Of a DNA stretch of 64,000 bases, positions 34,595 to 46,397 are shown in pieces. The stretch covers positions 1,451,395 to 1,515,394 of the forward strand of contig CM036619.1 in NCBI GenBank assembly GCA_020746105.1, written 5' to 3'. The stretch's first letter is position 1. Each line of letters begins with the position of its first letter. Position numbers and translations under genes: made by a program. A model generated the notes under the pieces. The model was not told the origin of the DNA. It did not search any database and was given only the letters and a program-made list of their open reading frames with translations. Origin of the DNA: Trogon surrucura. Taxonomy: Eukaryota; Chordata; Aves; Trogoniformes; Trogonidae.

Positions 34595-35449
34595 AAGCCT
34601 GTTGGAGGCAGATGCCCCAAACCTACCCCGGGAGGTAGACGCAAACACAAACTTGCTTCTTCCCAGGTGATCAACATGGGTGGAGCATCAGCCAGGCCTT
34701 GTAGCAAATAATTTGATGTGCCCGTCTCGAGAAGGGTGTCGCCAAAGGATGGTCTCATGCCGTTGAGTCTGAGTCTTCGTAAATGAGCTGTGCTGACGCC
34801 CGTATTTCAGCTACGTGTGTTAAGCTGGTGGAGGTGTCACCAGGGAACATCTCAGAGGTCAGGACAAAGCCTGAAACTTGTGTACAAGCAGAAGGGTCGT
34901 TACGGTAATTGATGCTCTAAAAAAAAGTGCTGTTCGAAGTGATGTTCTTGGTTATAACCCAGATTATGGAGATTATGGCTGTTCTTGGGTTGAGAAGGCT
35001 TGAGGGTGATGAGGCAAAGTACCAGGTAAACAGAGATTTTAACAGGTGCTTATTTTCAAGCTGTTTTTCGAAATACAAAATTAGGTCTATCGCTTTGTCT
35101 TGTTTTTCCAAGCTCTTCTTTGAGAAACTTCTCATCTTCGCCTACTGTACTAGTGTTGATTTCAAAATACTTCTTCTCATGTGGAAACCCTTGGATCTTT
35201 TTGGGCTAATGGCTGATTTCCACCCAAATTTTCTGCAGTCAATCTTACTTGAGCCACCTCCTCCTTTTTCTTCACCTTCTACTTTTGCTTTTGTTATCAC
35301 CCCACCTGCACATCACGCCCTTTTGTCCAGTCTTCTCCAAAAGCAGCTGGTTTGTCTCCTCCAAATATTGCTCCATTTGTAGGTGTCCCTTTCATTTGCA
35401 TGTCCTTGGGGCCAACTTCTTGCATTACCCTTACCCCAACCGAACCATA
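34595..35449. other. unique DNA, no gene seen
   Basis: AT-rich at 34900-35150 with an open + frame (34927-35382) that has no start context or domain. C- and T-rich patch at 35240-35350. Confidence 0.4.
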
Positions 35450-35708
35450 AGTGATGTTCCTCAAGAGTCAGGGTAGAGACCGATGCTGTTTAACATCTTT
35501 GTTGGTGACATGGACAGTGGGATTGAGTGTGATCTCAACAAATTTACAGATGAGAGAGTTGGGCTCGTTCAGACTGGAAAAGAGAAGACTCAGGGAGACC
35601 TTCTAGCGACTGTCCAGGACCTGAAGGGGCTTCAAGAAGGCCAGAGAGGGACTTTTGACAAGGACCTGTAGGGATAGGCTGAGGGGTAATGGGTGGAAAC
35701 TACAAGAG

Positions 35709-36450
35709 CAACTTGCAACTGCAAGACCTTGGAGTCCCAGTGGGCAGGGAGTTGTCCCTGGGACAGCAACGGGCCCTTGTGGCCAAGAGGCCAGTGGGAT
35801 CCTGGGGGGCACCAAGAAAAGTGTGTCCAGCAGGGCTGGGGAGGTTCTCCTGCCCCTCTGCTCTGCCCTGGGGAGACCACCCCTGGAATCCTGTGTCCAG
35901 TTTGGGGCTCCCCGGTTTCAGGGAGGCGGGGACCTCCTGGAGAGAGTCCAAGGGAGAGCTACGAGGGTGATCAAGGGACTGAACATCTCTGCTGTGAAGA
36001 GAGACTGAGAGAGCTGGGGCTGTTCAGCCTTGAGAGGAGACGGCTGAGAGGGGACCTTATTAACGTGTAGAAATATCTGAGGGGTGGGGGTCAAGGGGAA
36101 GGGGACAATCTCTGCTCAGTAGTGCCCAGCAGCAGAACAAGGAATAATGGGTGTAAGTTAGAACATGGGAAGTTCCAACTCAACATGAGGAGAAACTTCT
36201 TCCCCTGTGAGGGTGCTGGGGCCCTGGCCCAGGCTGCCCAGAGAGGGTGTGGAGTCTCCTGCTCTGGAGACTTTCAAACCCGCCTGGACACGAGGTCCCT
36301 TCCAATCCCTAAACATTCTGTGATTCTGTGACACGTTCCTGTGTGACTGCCCTGGGTGATCCTGCTCTGGCAGGAGTTGGCACTGAGTGATCTCTAGAGG
36401 TCCCTTCCAACCCCCAACATTCTATTATTCTTTGATTCTGTGATTCTATG
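35709..36450 (+). mobile_element. CR1, group B, nested in the host copy
   Basis: Clear from ACCTTGGAGTCCCAGTGGGC at 35722 to a tail TTTGATTCTGTGATTCTATG. It is itself interrupted at 36293-36331 by a very short CR1 end. Confidence 0.92.
36293..36331 (+). mobile_element. 39-bp CR1 tail inserted within a CR1
   Basis: AGGTCCCTTCCAATCCCT, then AAACATTCTGTGATTCTGTGA. It splits GCCTGGACACG from TTCCTGTGTGAC, and the motif ACACG is present on both sides (36288-36292 and 36331-36335), a likely target duplication of 4-5 bp. Confidence 0.88.
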
Positions 36451-36679
36451 GTTTAGACTAGATCTAAGGAAGAAGTTCTTCCCCCTGAGGGTGCTGAGGC
36501 ACTGGCACAGGTTGCCCAGGGAGGTTGTGGATGCTCCATCCCTGGAGGTGTCCAAGGCCAGGCTGGATGGGCCACTGAGCAACCTGATCTAGTGGGAGAT
36601 GTCCCTGCCATGGTGGGGGAGGTGGAACTAGATGATCTTTGAGGTCCCTTCCAACCTGAATCATTCTATGATTCTATGA

Positions 36680-37502
36680 CACCGAGCTCTGCGGTGCGGT
36701 GGATGGGCTGGAGGCAAGGGACACCATCCAGAGGGGCCTGGACAGACTGGAGAGGTGGGTCCGTGCCTACTTCGTGAAGCTCAACAAGGCCAAGTCCAAG
36801 ATCCTGCACGTGGATTGGGGCAAATCCCAACCACAGATACAAGCTGGAAGATGAGTGGATGAAGAGCAGCCCTGCGGAGAAGTTCTTGGGGTTGTTGGGA
36901 GTTGAAAAACTAAATATGAGCCAGTGATGTGCGCTTGCAGCCCAGAAACCCATCGCATCCTGGGCTGCATCAAGAGAAGTGTGGGCAGCAGGGCGAGGGA
37001 GGGGATTCTGCCCCTCTGCTCTGCTCTGGTGAGACCCCACCTGCAGTTCTGTGTCCAGGTTTGGATCCCCAACACAAGAAGGATGTGGAGCTGTTAGAGC
37101 AAGTCCAGAGGAGCTGATCCGTGAAGATGCTCAGGGGCTGGAGCAGCTCCCTGTGAGAGTTGGGGCTGGGGGAGTTGGGGCTGCTCAGCCTGGAGAGGAG
37201 AAGCCACCAAAAGGGGAGACCTTAGAGCAGCCTCCCCAGGCTCAAAGGGGGACACAGGAGACATGGGGAGGGGCTCTTGCTCAGTAAGTGTAGGGATACA
37301 ACAAGGAGTAACGGTTTCAAACTAAGAGTAGATTTAGATTAGATATTACGAGGAAATTTTTCACAAGGAGGCTGGTGAGACGCTGGACCAGAGAAGCTGT
37401 GGAAGCCCCTCCCTGGAAGGGTTCAAGGCCAGGTTGGACGGGGCTTGGAGCAACCAGATGTCGTGGGAGACATCTCTGCCCGTGGCAGGAGGGTTGGAAC
37501 TC
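36680..37502 (+). mobile_element. CR1, longer ORF2 fragment lacking its tail
   Basis: Starts in the RT region just after the catalytic dyad (encoded TELCGAVDGLEARDTIQRG) and continues to GAGGGTTGGAACT, where it stops before the terminal box and octamers. Frames are broken by indels near 36830 and 37080. Confidence 0.93.
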
Positions 37503-38639
37503 TATCGGAGTTCTTGCTTGCTCCCCATTCTCAGGCTATGGTAGAAACCCAGATTGTCAAATTGTTGTGCTGCTTCTTTTGACCCCAAAAGCAGTTTTTA
37601 AAAATATTATTAATTTTCTGCAGCGTGGCTTTCACGTCACGAATGAACCAGTACCCTACGGTGAAATCTTCAGTTGTGTTGCTTCTTAGAGCCTCATGAT
37701 TTGCTGCTGGCAATTAGGCAGCCTGGCATTTTTTGGGTCTAAATGAAGATTTGTTTCTCTTGGCTTTATTCACCTGATTCCTTCTGCAGTGTTGGTGTAG
37801 TCCTGGCTCTGGTTCTGGTCGCTCCTGTAGCTACGATCGCTGACGTGCTGCTCAAACCACCCCTAACGAGCACAGTTACATCCACATCGACATGGGTCTT
37901 GCCCTTTCCCATCCCCAGCTCAGTTTGCTGCTTTTTTTTGCTCCTGAACCAGTCGTTTCGAGCGAAACTTCCTCTTTTTCTTTAGGAGGAAACAACTGCT
38001 GCTTTCCATTCCTGGTAGAGGCAGTCCTGTTTCAAACGACCCTTCTCCCTCCTTCAAATCCTGCCCGTTTGTCAGAGAAAAAATTGATTTCTGATTCTAG
38101 TTCGATGAGAAATCTGGGAAAAACGCTGCTTTAATGTCTCTCCCCCATTACCGTGCCTCAACTGGGACCTTGAAAGAGAAAATGTGAGCCAGGCAAGGCT
38201 CGCCCTGCTCCGTAATCATCCCAGTTTTATTCCTGGGAGGGGTATTTGCATCTTGTCGGTGGATTTGGTTTTGCAATGTCTTTCCCAGCTGGTGAAACAT
38301 CGTGATGTTTTTGCCTCTTTATAGAGAGAATTGTCGTGCCGTACCGTGACGTGACGTCGCCCAAAACTATTTTTATCGTTGGTGTACGAACCCGATGCAC
38401 GAAACTTCCATTCTGTGGTTCTAAAAACTCAATTTAGCTCAGGTTCTTCCCTCTCAGCTTGTTGTTCCCGATCTGGATGGTTGATGGTTGGAGGACCCAC
38501 GGTGAGAACTGAGGAGGACACAAGTTTCAGGCAGGGTCAGAGTTTCCCTCTGCTCCGTGGTGGCTCTCGCTCAACCGAGCAGGGATTTTTTTTTATGGAG
38601 GACCCACCCAGTTTGGCCGCTGCGATTGGCTGAGAGCTC
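37503..38639. other. unique DNA, no gene seen
   Basis: TTTTCTGCAG near 37614 and CCTTCTGCAG near 37780 resemble acceptors, but the sequence after each lacks a recognised coding segment. Open frames at 37743-38134 are not recognised. Confidence 0.4.
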
Positions 38640-38845
38640 CCACTTGTAGAATAATTTTATCCCTATTAATCATCGCCTTCGTTTAAACGATGTAGCTCAG
38701 ATCCTGCGGCTGTTTCAGACAAATCTTGATAAAATGCCATCAACAAATTAAAACAATTATGCTTTAAACAAGCAATAAATCTCTTACTCAGTCTCCCTAT
38801 TACCTTGGTGATCAATCATCTGGGGGGAAGCACATGGCAAATACT
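38640..38845. promoter_or_regulatory. candidate conserved non-coding element
   Basis: TATCCCTATTAATCATCGCC near 38659, CAACAAATTAAAACAATTAT near 38742 and GGTGATCAATCATCTGGGG near 38806. AT-rich, unique, without frames. Confidence 0.4.
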
Positions 38846-39285
38846 TCGGTAGTTTTACGGGTTGGGTTTTTTATTTGTTTTTTTCTTCATGATGACATTT
38901 TCTTGGATGCGTAACGAACGCCGAACCGGGAGCTGCTTGGCTTTGCTTTTGCCAAAAAAACCGAGCACCTTCGATGGTGGTGAGACCTCATCTTTCTCTT
39001 CCAGCACCCGTCAAGCTCAACTACTTCTTTTTAACATCCGTTTCACCTGAAGCATGAGGTTCAAAGGCTGGTGGGGCTGCAGCCTGCTCCCAAATTGGTT
39101 TTTAGGTGACTCTAAGAGGGGAGAAATTCCCCCAAATCAACGGGCTGAGAAGAAGAGGGACGCGTCTTTGGGAAACGAGTGACGGGAGGAGTCTCCGAGG
39201 CACCCGGCGCTAATCCCTCGGCGATGAGTTGCGTTCTCCCCTCCTTGCCAGGTTGCGTTAAACTTCGCCCTGCTGCTGACTTTTT
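38846..39285. other. unique non-coding DNA
   Basis: No exon or repeat recognised. Confidence 0.4.
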
Positions 39286-39289
39286 CGTA

Positions 39290-39650
39290 GAGGCGATAGA
39301 TGGGAGTATATTTTAAATTAATTTTACTACACTTTTTGTAATATTTTTGTTTTAAATAGATTTATAAGCAACTCGGGGGCTATTTCTCCAAATTTATGAA
39401 GATAATTTTCGCTCTCTTGATAAGGTTAAATTTACACCTGCTATTTCCATATTAATTCACATTGCTAAGTGGATCTAATTTTCTTCCGTTCTTCTATCTC
39501 GCGAGTGTGGCCTTTCCTAATGCAATTTCCCCCTCACTAAATCACTGTGATCGGGAGTCATGATCGAGTTAAATTAACTTAAATTAATTTACTTAATAAG
39601 AGCTCCAGATCATTGTGAATGAGGTTAAGATTTATTGATTCTCCTTTTCA
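39290..39650. promoter_or_regulatory. candidate conserved non-coding element
   Basis: Very AT-rich unique block: TTTTAAATTAATTTTACTAC near 39311, GAAGATAATTTTCGCTCTC near 39398, CCATATTAATTCACATTGC near 39447 and AACTTAAATTAATTTACTTA near 39576. Many TAATT cores and no simple-repeat structure. Confidence 0.42.
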
Positions 39651-40039
39651 CTCCTCCCCCTTATCTCTCTCCGCTTTGCAGGAGCGCGGCTCGGGAGGGC
39701 TGTGATTTGCTTGCCTTAAAATTCCATTTGCTCCCGTTGACATTGCGGTCGGGTGTCGCTTCGGTATCGCAGAGGTGGGGGGAAATCCCCCCTCCCCGTG
39801 GCCTCTCACCCTTGGGAGAGGGCTGAGCGAGCTGCCGCGGAGGAGTCGCGACGCTGCTCCTGCTTCCAGCCTCTTCCCTTGGCCACTGGTGAACTGGGAT
39901 GTCCAGGTTTTGTAGACCTTACCCAGAAGGGTTGAGGGTGTTGTAAAATTGTGGAAACTGCTAGAAGAGTTACGTAGGGCATCTGCTGTTGTGGCTGGGA
40001 TCCTCCACTTCAACGCACCCTTGGCTGGAAGGAGCAGAT
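39651..40039. other. unique DNA, GC-richer
   Basis: Several CpGs at 39680-39860. Overlapping open frames are not recognised. Confidence 0.35.
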
Positions 40040-40238
40040 CATAGAATCATAGAATCATAGAACAGTTCAGGTTGGAAAAGACCCTTGGGATCATCGAGTC
40101 CAACCATTAACCCTACACTACAACCATTAACCCTGCACTACAAGTTCACCCCTAAACCGTCTCACCCAACACCACATCTCAGCGACACTTAAACACATCC
40201 AGGGATGGCGACTCAACCCCCTCCCTGGGCAGTCTGTG
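40040..40238 (-). mobile_element. CR1 3' end, group D
   Basis: Tail of three CATAGAAT units then CAGTTCAGGTTGGAAAAGAC. Carries an internal 21-bp tandem duplication (ACCATTAACCCTACACTACA repeated), a feature also seen at 61525-61565. Confidence 0.94.
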
Positions 40239-40351
40239 TGAGTCTATTCCAAATGAGGAGAGCAGCAGGAGGATGCTCCTGACCGTTGCAGATAACGCTC
40301 TTCTTGCAAAGCCACGTGCTCCACTGAAGGGACTGTCTTCCTGCAAGCCAA

Positions 40352-41060
40352 GAATCATAGAATCCTAGAATGGCCCAGGCTGGAAGGGACCTTAGAGATC
40401 ATCTAATCCAACCTCCTGCCATGGGCAGGGACGCCTCTCAACTAGCTTGGGTTACTCAAGGCCTCATCCAACCTGGCCTTGAACACCTCCAGGGACAGGA
40501 CATCCACAATCTCTCTGGGCAATCTATTCCAGAGTCTTGCCACCCTCGCACTGAAGAATTTCTTCCTAAGATCCAATCTAAACCCATTCTCCTTCAACTT
40601 AAACCCATTTCCCCTTGTCCTGTCACTGGACACTCTTGTCAAAAGTCCCTCCCCAGCCTCCCTGTAGGATCCCTTCAGATACTGGAAGACAGTGATATGG
40701 TCCCCCTGGAGTCTTCTCTTCTCCAGTTGAACAATCCCAGCTCCCGCAGCCTGTCCTCGCAGCAGAGCTGCTTCAGCCCCTGGGTCAGCTTTGTGGCCTC
40801 CTCTGAACTCGTTCCAACAGCTCCATGTCCCTCTTATGGTGGGGACGCCAGAACTGGACGCAGGATTCGAGGTGGGGTCTCACCAGAGGAGAGCAAAGGT
40901 GGAGAATCCCGTCTCCTGCCCTGCTGGCCACACTCCTCTGGATGCAGCCCAGGACAGGGTTGACCTTCTGGGCTGCAGGAGCGCCCTACTGGCTCATGTT
41001 GAGCTTCTCATCTATCAAGACCCCCAAGTCCTTCTCTTCAGGGCTTCTCTCAACCACTAA
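40352..41060 (-). mobile_element. CR1, group E, about 700 bp
   Basis: Tail GAATCATAGAATCCTAGAAT. The minus strand encodes [20 protein letters not shown] and at the inner end [17 protein letters not shown]. Close to 43792-44906 and 49675-50075. Confidence 0.95.
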
Positions 41061-42007
41061 AAGAGCGAACAGGACAAACCCGGATGCCGTTGAGCATCCA
41101 TCCCAAGGCAGCAGTGGGAAATGTCCGTGCTCCCATCTGGGAGCTGATGTGTCCGTGATGGACTCGGCCAGAAACTGTGCCAAGAGCAACAGGGAGCTCT
41201 TGGAGAAGGAGGGTGCACCAACGCTTGCAGGAGACCTCAGCTCACCCTTTCCTGGAGAGACAGAGCTTCTTTAATAAAGACACGTTTTTGGGAGCGGAGA
41301 GACTCCCGCGTAGCGTCTGAAGTTGTTTTTATAGGCCCCTGGCGGGCGAGTTAAGCGCTGACCCACATTGAGAGAGTTTTCTTCTGGAAATACTGATGCC
41401 TGTGTTTACAAGAAAAGTAACCTGTCTGCAAATAATAGTCTGGCACCAATGGAGAAGCTCCGATATTTCCTTCAGAAAACTTAGCAGCGCCTCTTGAGGG
41501 ACGGTCCTACCCCTCCAGCACTATAAATAAGTAAAGAACAAGATAATACAACACTTGTCAGAGAAATGCCTGCTCAGTAGAAAAGCCTTGTCAGCAGAGG
41601 ATGCGCTCCTGTGGTTTAGTTTTGTTTTCTTTCTTTTCTTTCTGTTCTTTGGCCTGGGGCACGTTGAACGGACTAAAAAGGAAACAGGAACCTTTTGGGC
41701 TTGACTTGAGTCCATTTTCTGCCCATTTTCTTCCAAAACCTTTAGGGTTTTGTCCTGGAAGGTGAAACGGGCTGGTGCTCGGCCCCGGTGATGGGTGCAA
41801 GTGCCACTTCCCCAGGGCGAAAGGACATGGGGCCAAGTGCCCAGGAGAAGGAGAAATCACCGTCTCTGCCGATCACCATCTTTTCAGGAGGTTGAGATGT
41901 TGTGTGCCAGGTGGCTCAGATCCACCAACCTCCTTGTCTCATCTCTTCCTTTCCTTCATGGTGGGTGAGGTTTTGTTTTCTAATTTCTTTTTGCTCTCTT
42001 ATTGTAG
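41061..42007. other. unique DNA, no gene seen
   Basis: 41380-41480 is AT-rich unique sequence that might be conserved. No exon seen. Confidence 0.4.
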
Positions 42008-42140
42008 AGTGGTTGGATCAGGAGGAACCTTTGAGTAACATCTAGTCTAAGCCCATGCCATGAGGAGGGACATCTTCTGCTAGATCAGGTTGCTCAAAGC
42101 CCTGTCCAACCAGATCTTGCCAATGATGGGGCCATCAGAT
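42008..42140 (-). mobile_element. old CR1 3' fragment, group F
   Basis: GTGGTTGGATCAGGAGGAAC and CTAGATCAGGTTGCTCAAAG in degenerate context, without a tail. Confidence 0.75.
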
Positions 42141-42637
42141 GCTGCCTCTCCAGCTTCTCCCGACCAGGGAAGGGATCTGCTGAGCCCACTGTTCTCCAGT
42201 GCTGTCCCCACGCTTGGTCTCCCCTTTCTTGCAGCATCACTGGCTTTTCCCCCAAGTCCCGCGCTGGGCCGCTGAGCTAATTTCACGCAGCCCTTGCCAT
42301 CCCCTACCAGGGAAGCCTTTCCTTGCTACGTGATACCATGTTGCTCACGTGTCTTGAGTCCTGTTATGTGTTTCCTTGCAGAAGTGAATAAGTAGCTTCA
42401 CCTCCTTGAGTCAGTGGTGCCGTGTGGTCCCGTTATGTTGCAGATTGGGGCGATGCAGAGCAGCCCAGCCCCTCTGGCACTCAAGTCTGTACCAACTTGT
42501 TTACCATAATCCAAGCTGATGGACAATAATGTGTTAAACCACAGTAATTCAGTGTCTTCTGAGGTTTTTGGTTGCCCTCTAAGGCTCCTCAGAAAGTCCG
42601 TTTGAGAAACGGGATGACTTCACTCAACTTTTGTGAC
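42141..42637. other. unique non-coding DNA
   Basis: Nothing recognised. Confidence 0.4.
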
Positions 42638-42759
42638 AGGTTGGACGGAGCTTTGAACAACCTGATCTAGTGGAAGATCCCCCTGCCCGTGGCAAGGGGA
42701 TCGGAACTAGATGGTCTTGAAGACCTCTTCCAACCCAACCCACTTGATGATTCTGTGAT
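42638..42759 (+). mobile_element. CR1 3' end fragment, group F
   Basis: CAGGTTGGACGGAGCTTTGA to CCACTTGATGATTCTGTGA. Confidence 0.85.
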
Positions 42760-42885
42760 ATCTCTGGAAACTGTTGAGAAGTGTTTGAGATGCGTTGGTG
42801 CTTCTTCTACAACCCAACATTGAGTAGCTTTATCCATGTTGGCAGTTACAGAACCAGAGTGGCCCCTGCAGGAAATTTATTCAGG

Positions 42886-42944
42886 CCCAGTTGGACGTGG
42901 ATCTTTAAGGTCTTTTCCAATCTAAATGATTCAATGATTCCATG
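42886..42944 (+). mobile_element. CR1 terminal remnant
   Basis: GATCTTTAAGGTCTTTTCC then AATCTAAATGATTCAATG. Diverged. Confidence 0.65.
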
Positions 42945-43791
42945 GTTTAACCCTCATCTCACCAGCCAGTTTTGGGGGAAATCCCTTTTCTGCTCCGTTG
43001 ACTTTGCCAGCAAGGAGTTAGGATCACCAGCATGACTTGGGACTTGCTGAGGAATTCTTGCCAGGACTTGGGAAAGATACTGATATATGGGGTGAAACAC
43101 CACAGGGCGTATTTCTGGAGGCTCAGATGGTGGAGAACGTCCCTCTTCTGCTTAAAAACCCCAAGTTTGGGGAGGCAATGAAGACGCCCTCTGAAAATTA
43201 TCTGTTGGCTAGGAATTGGTGAGTTACACAGGAGGATTATCTGTATAATTTTAAATTATCTATACGCTGACTGCTTCTGCTGAAAAAGGACATGGGGATG
43301 GCAGCAAATACCCTAAAAACCTAATTCCTTTAAACAGGACCCAGCGATCGTTAGAAGGACGATGCTGAAGTATCCCGTGCAAGAAGCACCTTGATAAGCC
43401 TCAAGGTGTTAGCAGGATTTTAACGAAACAAGGCTTTAAGAGCCTTTACCTAGAATTACGTTAAATATATACATTTTTAAGAGGTGTCTCCCTGACTGTC
43501 ATTCTACATTTTCATATTTAAGGGCTTCACACCTCTTCTAACAAAGTATCTGGAGTTGGTGGCTGTAGAAAACAGATTAATCTGTGAACCATTGGTTTCA
43601 TCTGGAGGGGATTTTTTGGACTTATTTCAGAGATAGCTGTGAAAATACTAAATCCAGCAGCTATGCTGTAGGGATGGAGACCAAAAAGTTTAGCGACGGG
43701 TGGTGGAAATAGGTAGAAGTGGGTTGGCGAAGTGGCTTTCAGGATCAGGCTGGATCCTTCTCTCTCCATCGCTAACAACCCTCTCAAAGAT
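42945..43791. other. unique DNA, no gene seen
   Basis: AT-rich at 43200-43520. No exon or repeat recognised. Confidence 0.4.
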
Positions 43792-44906
43792 CATAGAATC
43801 CTAGAATGGCCTAAGTTGGAAGGGACCTTAGAGATCATTTGATCCAGCCTCCTGTCACAGGCAGGGACGCCTCTCAACCAGATCAGGTTGCTCAAGGCTC
43901 TCTCCAACCTGGCCTTGAACACCTCCAGGGAGGGGGCAGCCACAACCTCTCTGGGCAATTTATTCCAAAGTCTTTCCATCCTCGGACTGAAGAATTTCTT
44001 TCTAATATCCACTCTAAATCTCTTCTCCTTCAACTTAAACCCATTTCCCCTTGTCCTATCAGTGAACACTCTTGAAAAAAGTCCCTCCCCAGCCTCCCTG
44101 TAGGTCCCTTCAGCCACTGAGGGCAGTGATAAGGTGCCCCCGGAGTCTTCTCTTCCCCAGCTGAACAACCCCAGCTCTCGCAGCCTGTCCTTGTAGCAGA
44201 GCTGCTTCAGACCCTGGGTCAGCTTTGTGGCCTCCTCTGAACTTGTTCCAACAGCTCCATGTCCCTCTTGTGGTGGGGACACCAGAACTGGACGCAGGAT
44301 TCGAGGTGGGGTCTCACATGAGCAGAGTAAAGGGGGAGAATCCCCTCTCGTGCCCTGCTGGCCACACTCCTCTAGGTGCAGCCCAGGACAGGGTTGGCCT
44401 CTGGGCTGCAGGAGCGCCCTGCTGGCTCATGTTGAGCTTCTCATCTCTCAACACTCCCAAATCCTTCTCTTCAGGGCTGCTCTCAACCCACTCTGTGCCC
44501 AGTTTGTATTTGTGCCTGGGATTGGCCCGACCCAGGTGAAGGACCTTGCACTTGGACTTGTTGAAGCTCCTGCAGTTTGCACTGGCCCATTTCTCCAGCC
44601 TATCAAGGTCCCTCTGGATGGCATCTCTTCCCTCAAGTGAGTCCACGGCACCACACAGCTTGGTGGTGTTGGCAAACTTGCTGAGGGGGCACTCGATGCC
44701 GTTGTCCCTGTCACTGACAGAGACATTGAACAGCACTGGACCCAGAACAGAGCCCTGGGGAACTCTGCTTGTCACTGACCTCCATGTGGACACTGAGCCG
44801 TTGGCCACAGCTCTTTGAGTGCGACCATCCAGCCAGTTCTTTATCCACCCAGTGGTCCATCCATCAAGACCATGTGCCTCCGTCTTAGAGACAAGGATGT
44901 CGTGTG
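43792..44906 (-). mobile_element. CR1, group E, longest continuous copy (about 1.1 kb)
   Basis: Tail CATAGAATCCTAGAATGG. The minus strand encodes an open stretch of 228 codons (44314-45000) with reverse-transcriptase motifs [13 protein letters not shown], then FANTTKL where active CR1 has FADDTKL, then [10 protein letters not shown] and SKCKVLHLG. The 3' part is in other frames. 5' truncated, catalytic dyad lost, so it cannot be an active source. Confidence 0.96.
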
Positions 44907-45685
44907 GAAAAAGAAAACATCTCAAGGAGAAGAATCCAGAGGCAAATAAATGACCTGGATTATTTCTCCGCGTTGCTGAGCAGACGTATTTACTCATCAA
45001 GCAGTTTGAGAGAACGAAGACGCTGCTCTTGGAGCATCTTCGAGATGTCTAGAGACGTTTGTGCTCTTTTCGAAGAGGAAGATTCTTTAAATCACGGCGC
45101 ATCCCCGATCCCGGGGGGTGATCAGTGCTTGGGGGTGAGATCTCAAGAGCAGAGTTTGTGGCTGGGTGGAGCGAATCCTTATTTCTTCAGCGCTGGGACA
45201 TCATCTCGGAGGTTGCGGAGAAGACGCAGGAAACTGTTGACATCGGCTTCTCTACCATCGATAATTGCCGAGCGCTCGGATGGGGGGAAGCTTTAATCGA
45301 GGTTGTCGTATATTTTGAGCAGGCAGGCATGTAGGTTTTTTAATTTTTTTTTAGACATCTCAGCAAAGGCTCTTTTCTTGGGCCATTTATTTTTTTTTCT
45401 TTTAGCGGAGACAAAGAGAACCAAGAGTTGGGATCCTGACCTCCCACCCAACCGCTTTGGAGCTGAACCGCTCCAAAAGACCAACCTGCAATATCTCTAA
45501 TTTTTTTTTTTTTTTTTGGATGGAGATTTTCAAGCAGAGCTTTATCTCGTTTGGATAATGCTCTGGTGGGATTTTGCCTCTTCTGCTACTGGTGCTGATC
45601 CCTCCTGCATCTCGTTGGTGATGGATCGGGGACGGTCGTAACCCCACGGGCAGAGGTCGGGGCACCACGAGTTAATTTTATTTTA
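44907..45685. other. unique DNA, no gene seen
   Basis: Open + frames at 44904-45334 overlap, with no domain. T-rich runs near 45340-45400 and 45502-45520. Confidence 0.4.
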
Positions 45686-45689
45686 TCAA

Positions 45690-46150
45690 GATGCTACAAT
45701 ACCCCCCTCCGCCTCCCCCGGCTTTCGAGGCGTTAATCTGAAAGAGGAGTCGAAATGTGACTAATGCCCTTAAAGTTCCTGTCAATTTTTTTCTTCCCAA
45801 ATTCATTTGACATGAAAGTGAGAAGTAAACAGAAAGCCTGTGTTTAAGCAGATAACTTGGAAAGCCTTTTCCATCACATTTAAAAACGGCCGTGTCATGG
45901 ATTCTGCGAATTGGCGGGTTCTATTTTGTTTTATTTTATTTCGTCTGTGTGGTAAATTTTCTTTTAATAATCTCGACGTGGTTTTACGAGGTTTAGGGCT
46001 AAGATTTTTTTTTTTTTGAAGGGATGTTAAACCATTCTCCAAAATGACATCTCATTAAAGTGAAATTCATCTGCCGGGATTGGAGGCATTACAGGCAGGA
46101 GGAAACTGTGGCTCCCGTTTGAAAATAAGTATTATTATATCTTTTTCTTT
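45690..46150. promoter_or_regulatory. candidate conserved non-coding element
   Basis: GGCGTTAATCTGAAAGAGGA near 45730, CAAATTCATTTGACATGAAA near 45798 and ATCTCATTAAAGTGAAATTC near 46049. Unique and AT-rich. Confidence 0.38.
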
Positions 46151-46397
46151 CTTTTTTTTTCTTTTTTTCTGTAGGAAGGACTTTTAATCTTTTTAATGAG
46201 GGTGGCATGAGATACACAACCCCGTATTGTTTCTGAGAAGCCCTGACATCTGGCCTGGCATAATCCAGTTTCTGTTAGGGACTGGTTTAGAGGCTTTAAA
46301 AAACAATGTCGCCTCTTCGGGGCAAAGCTCGGGATTAATCTTTCGTACGCTCAGCGCTCGCCCCTCGCACAAAGACAGACACTTTATAACACGCAGG
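46151..46397. other. unique spacer
   Basis: T-rich start then mixed sequence; possibly part of the preceding conserved block. Confidence 0.35.

Larger units (their letters stand above)
35450..36678 (+). mobile_element. CR1, group F host element, split by a nested CR1
   Basis: The left part (35450-35708) runs from an RT remnant (LFNIFVGDMDSGIEC) to GGGTGGAAACTACAAGAG. The right part (36451-36678) resumes GTTTAGACTAGATCTAAGG, the expected continuation, and ends with two ATTCTATG units. Internal deletions have removed part of ORF2 in the left piece. Confidence 0.88.

Noticed and set aside
37605-37700. Possible exon after TTTTCTGCAG
   Set aside because: The downstream sequence gives no ZC3H3-like residues and only a weak donor.
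44314-45000. 228-codon minus-strand open frame as a gene
   Set aside because: It is a truncated CR1 reverse-transcriptase fragment with a mutated catalytic dyad, plus adjoining non-CR1 sequence.
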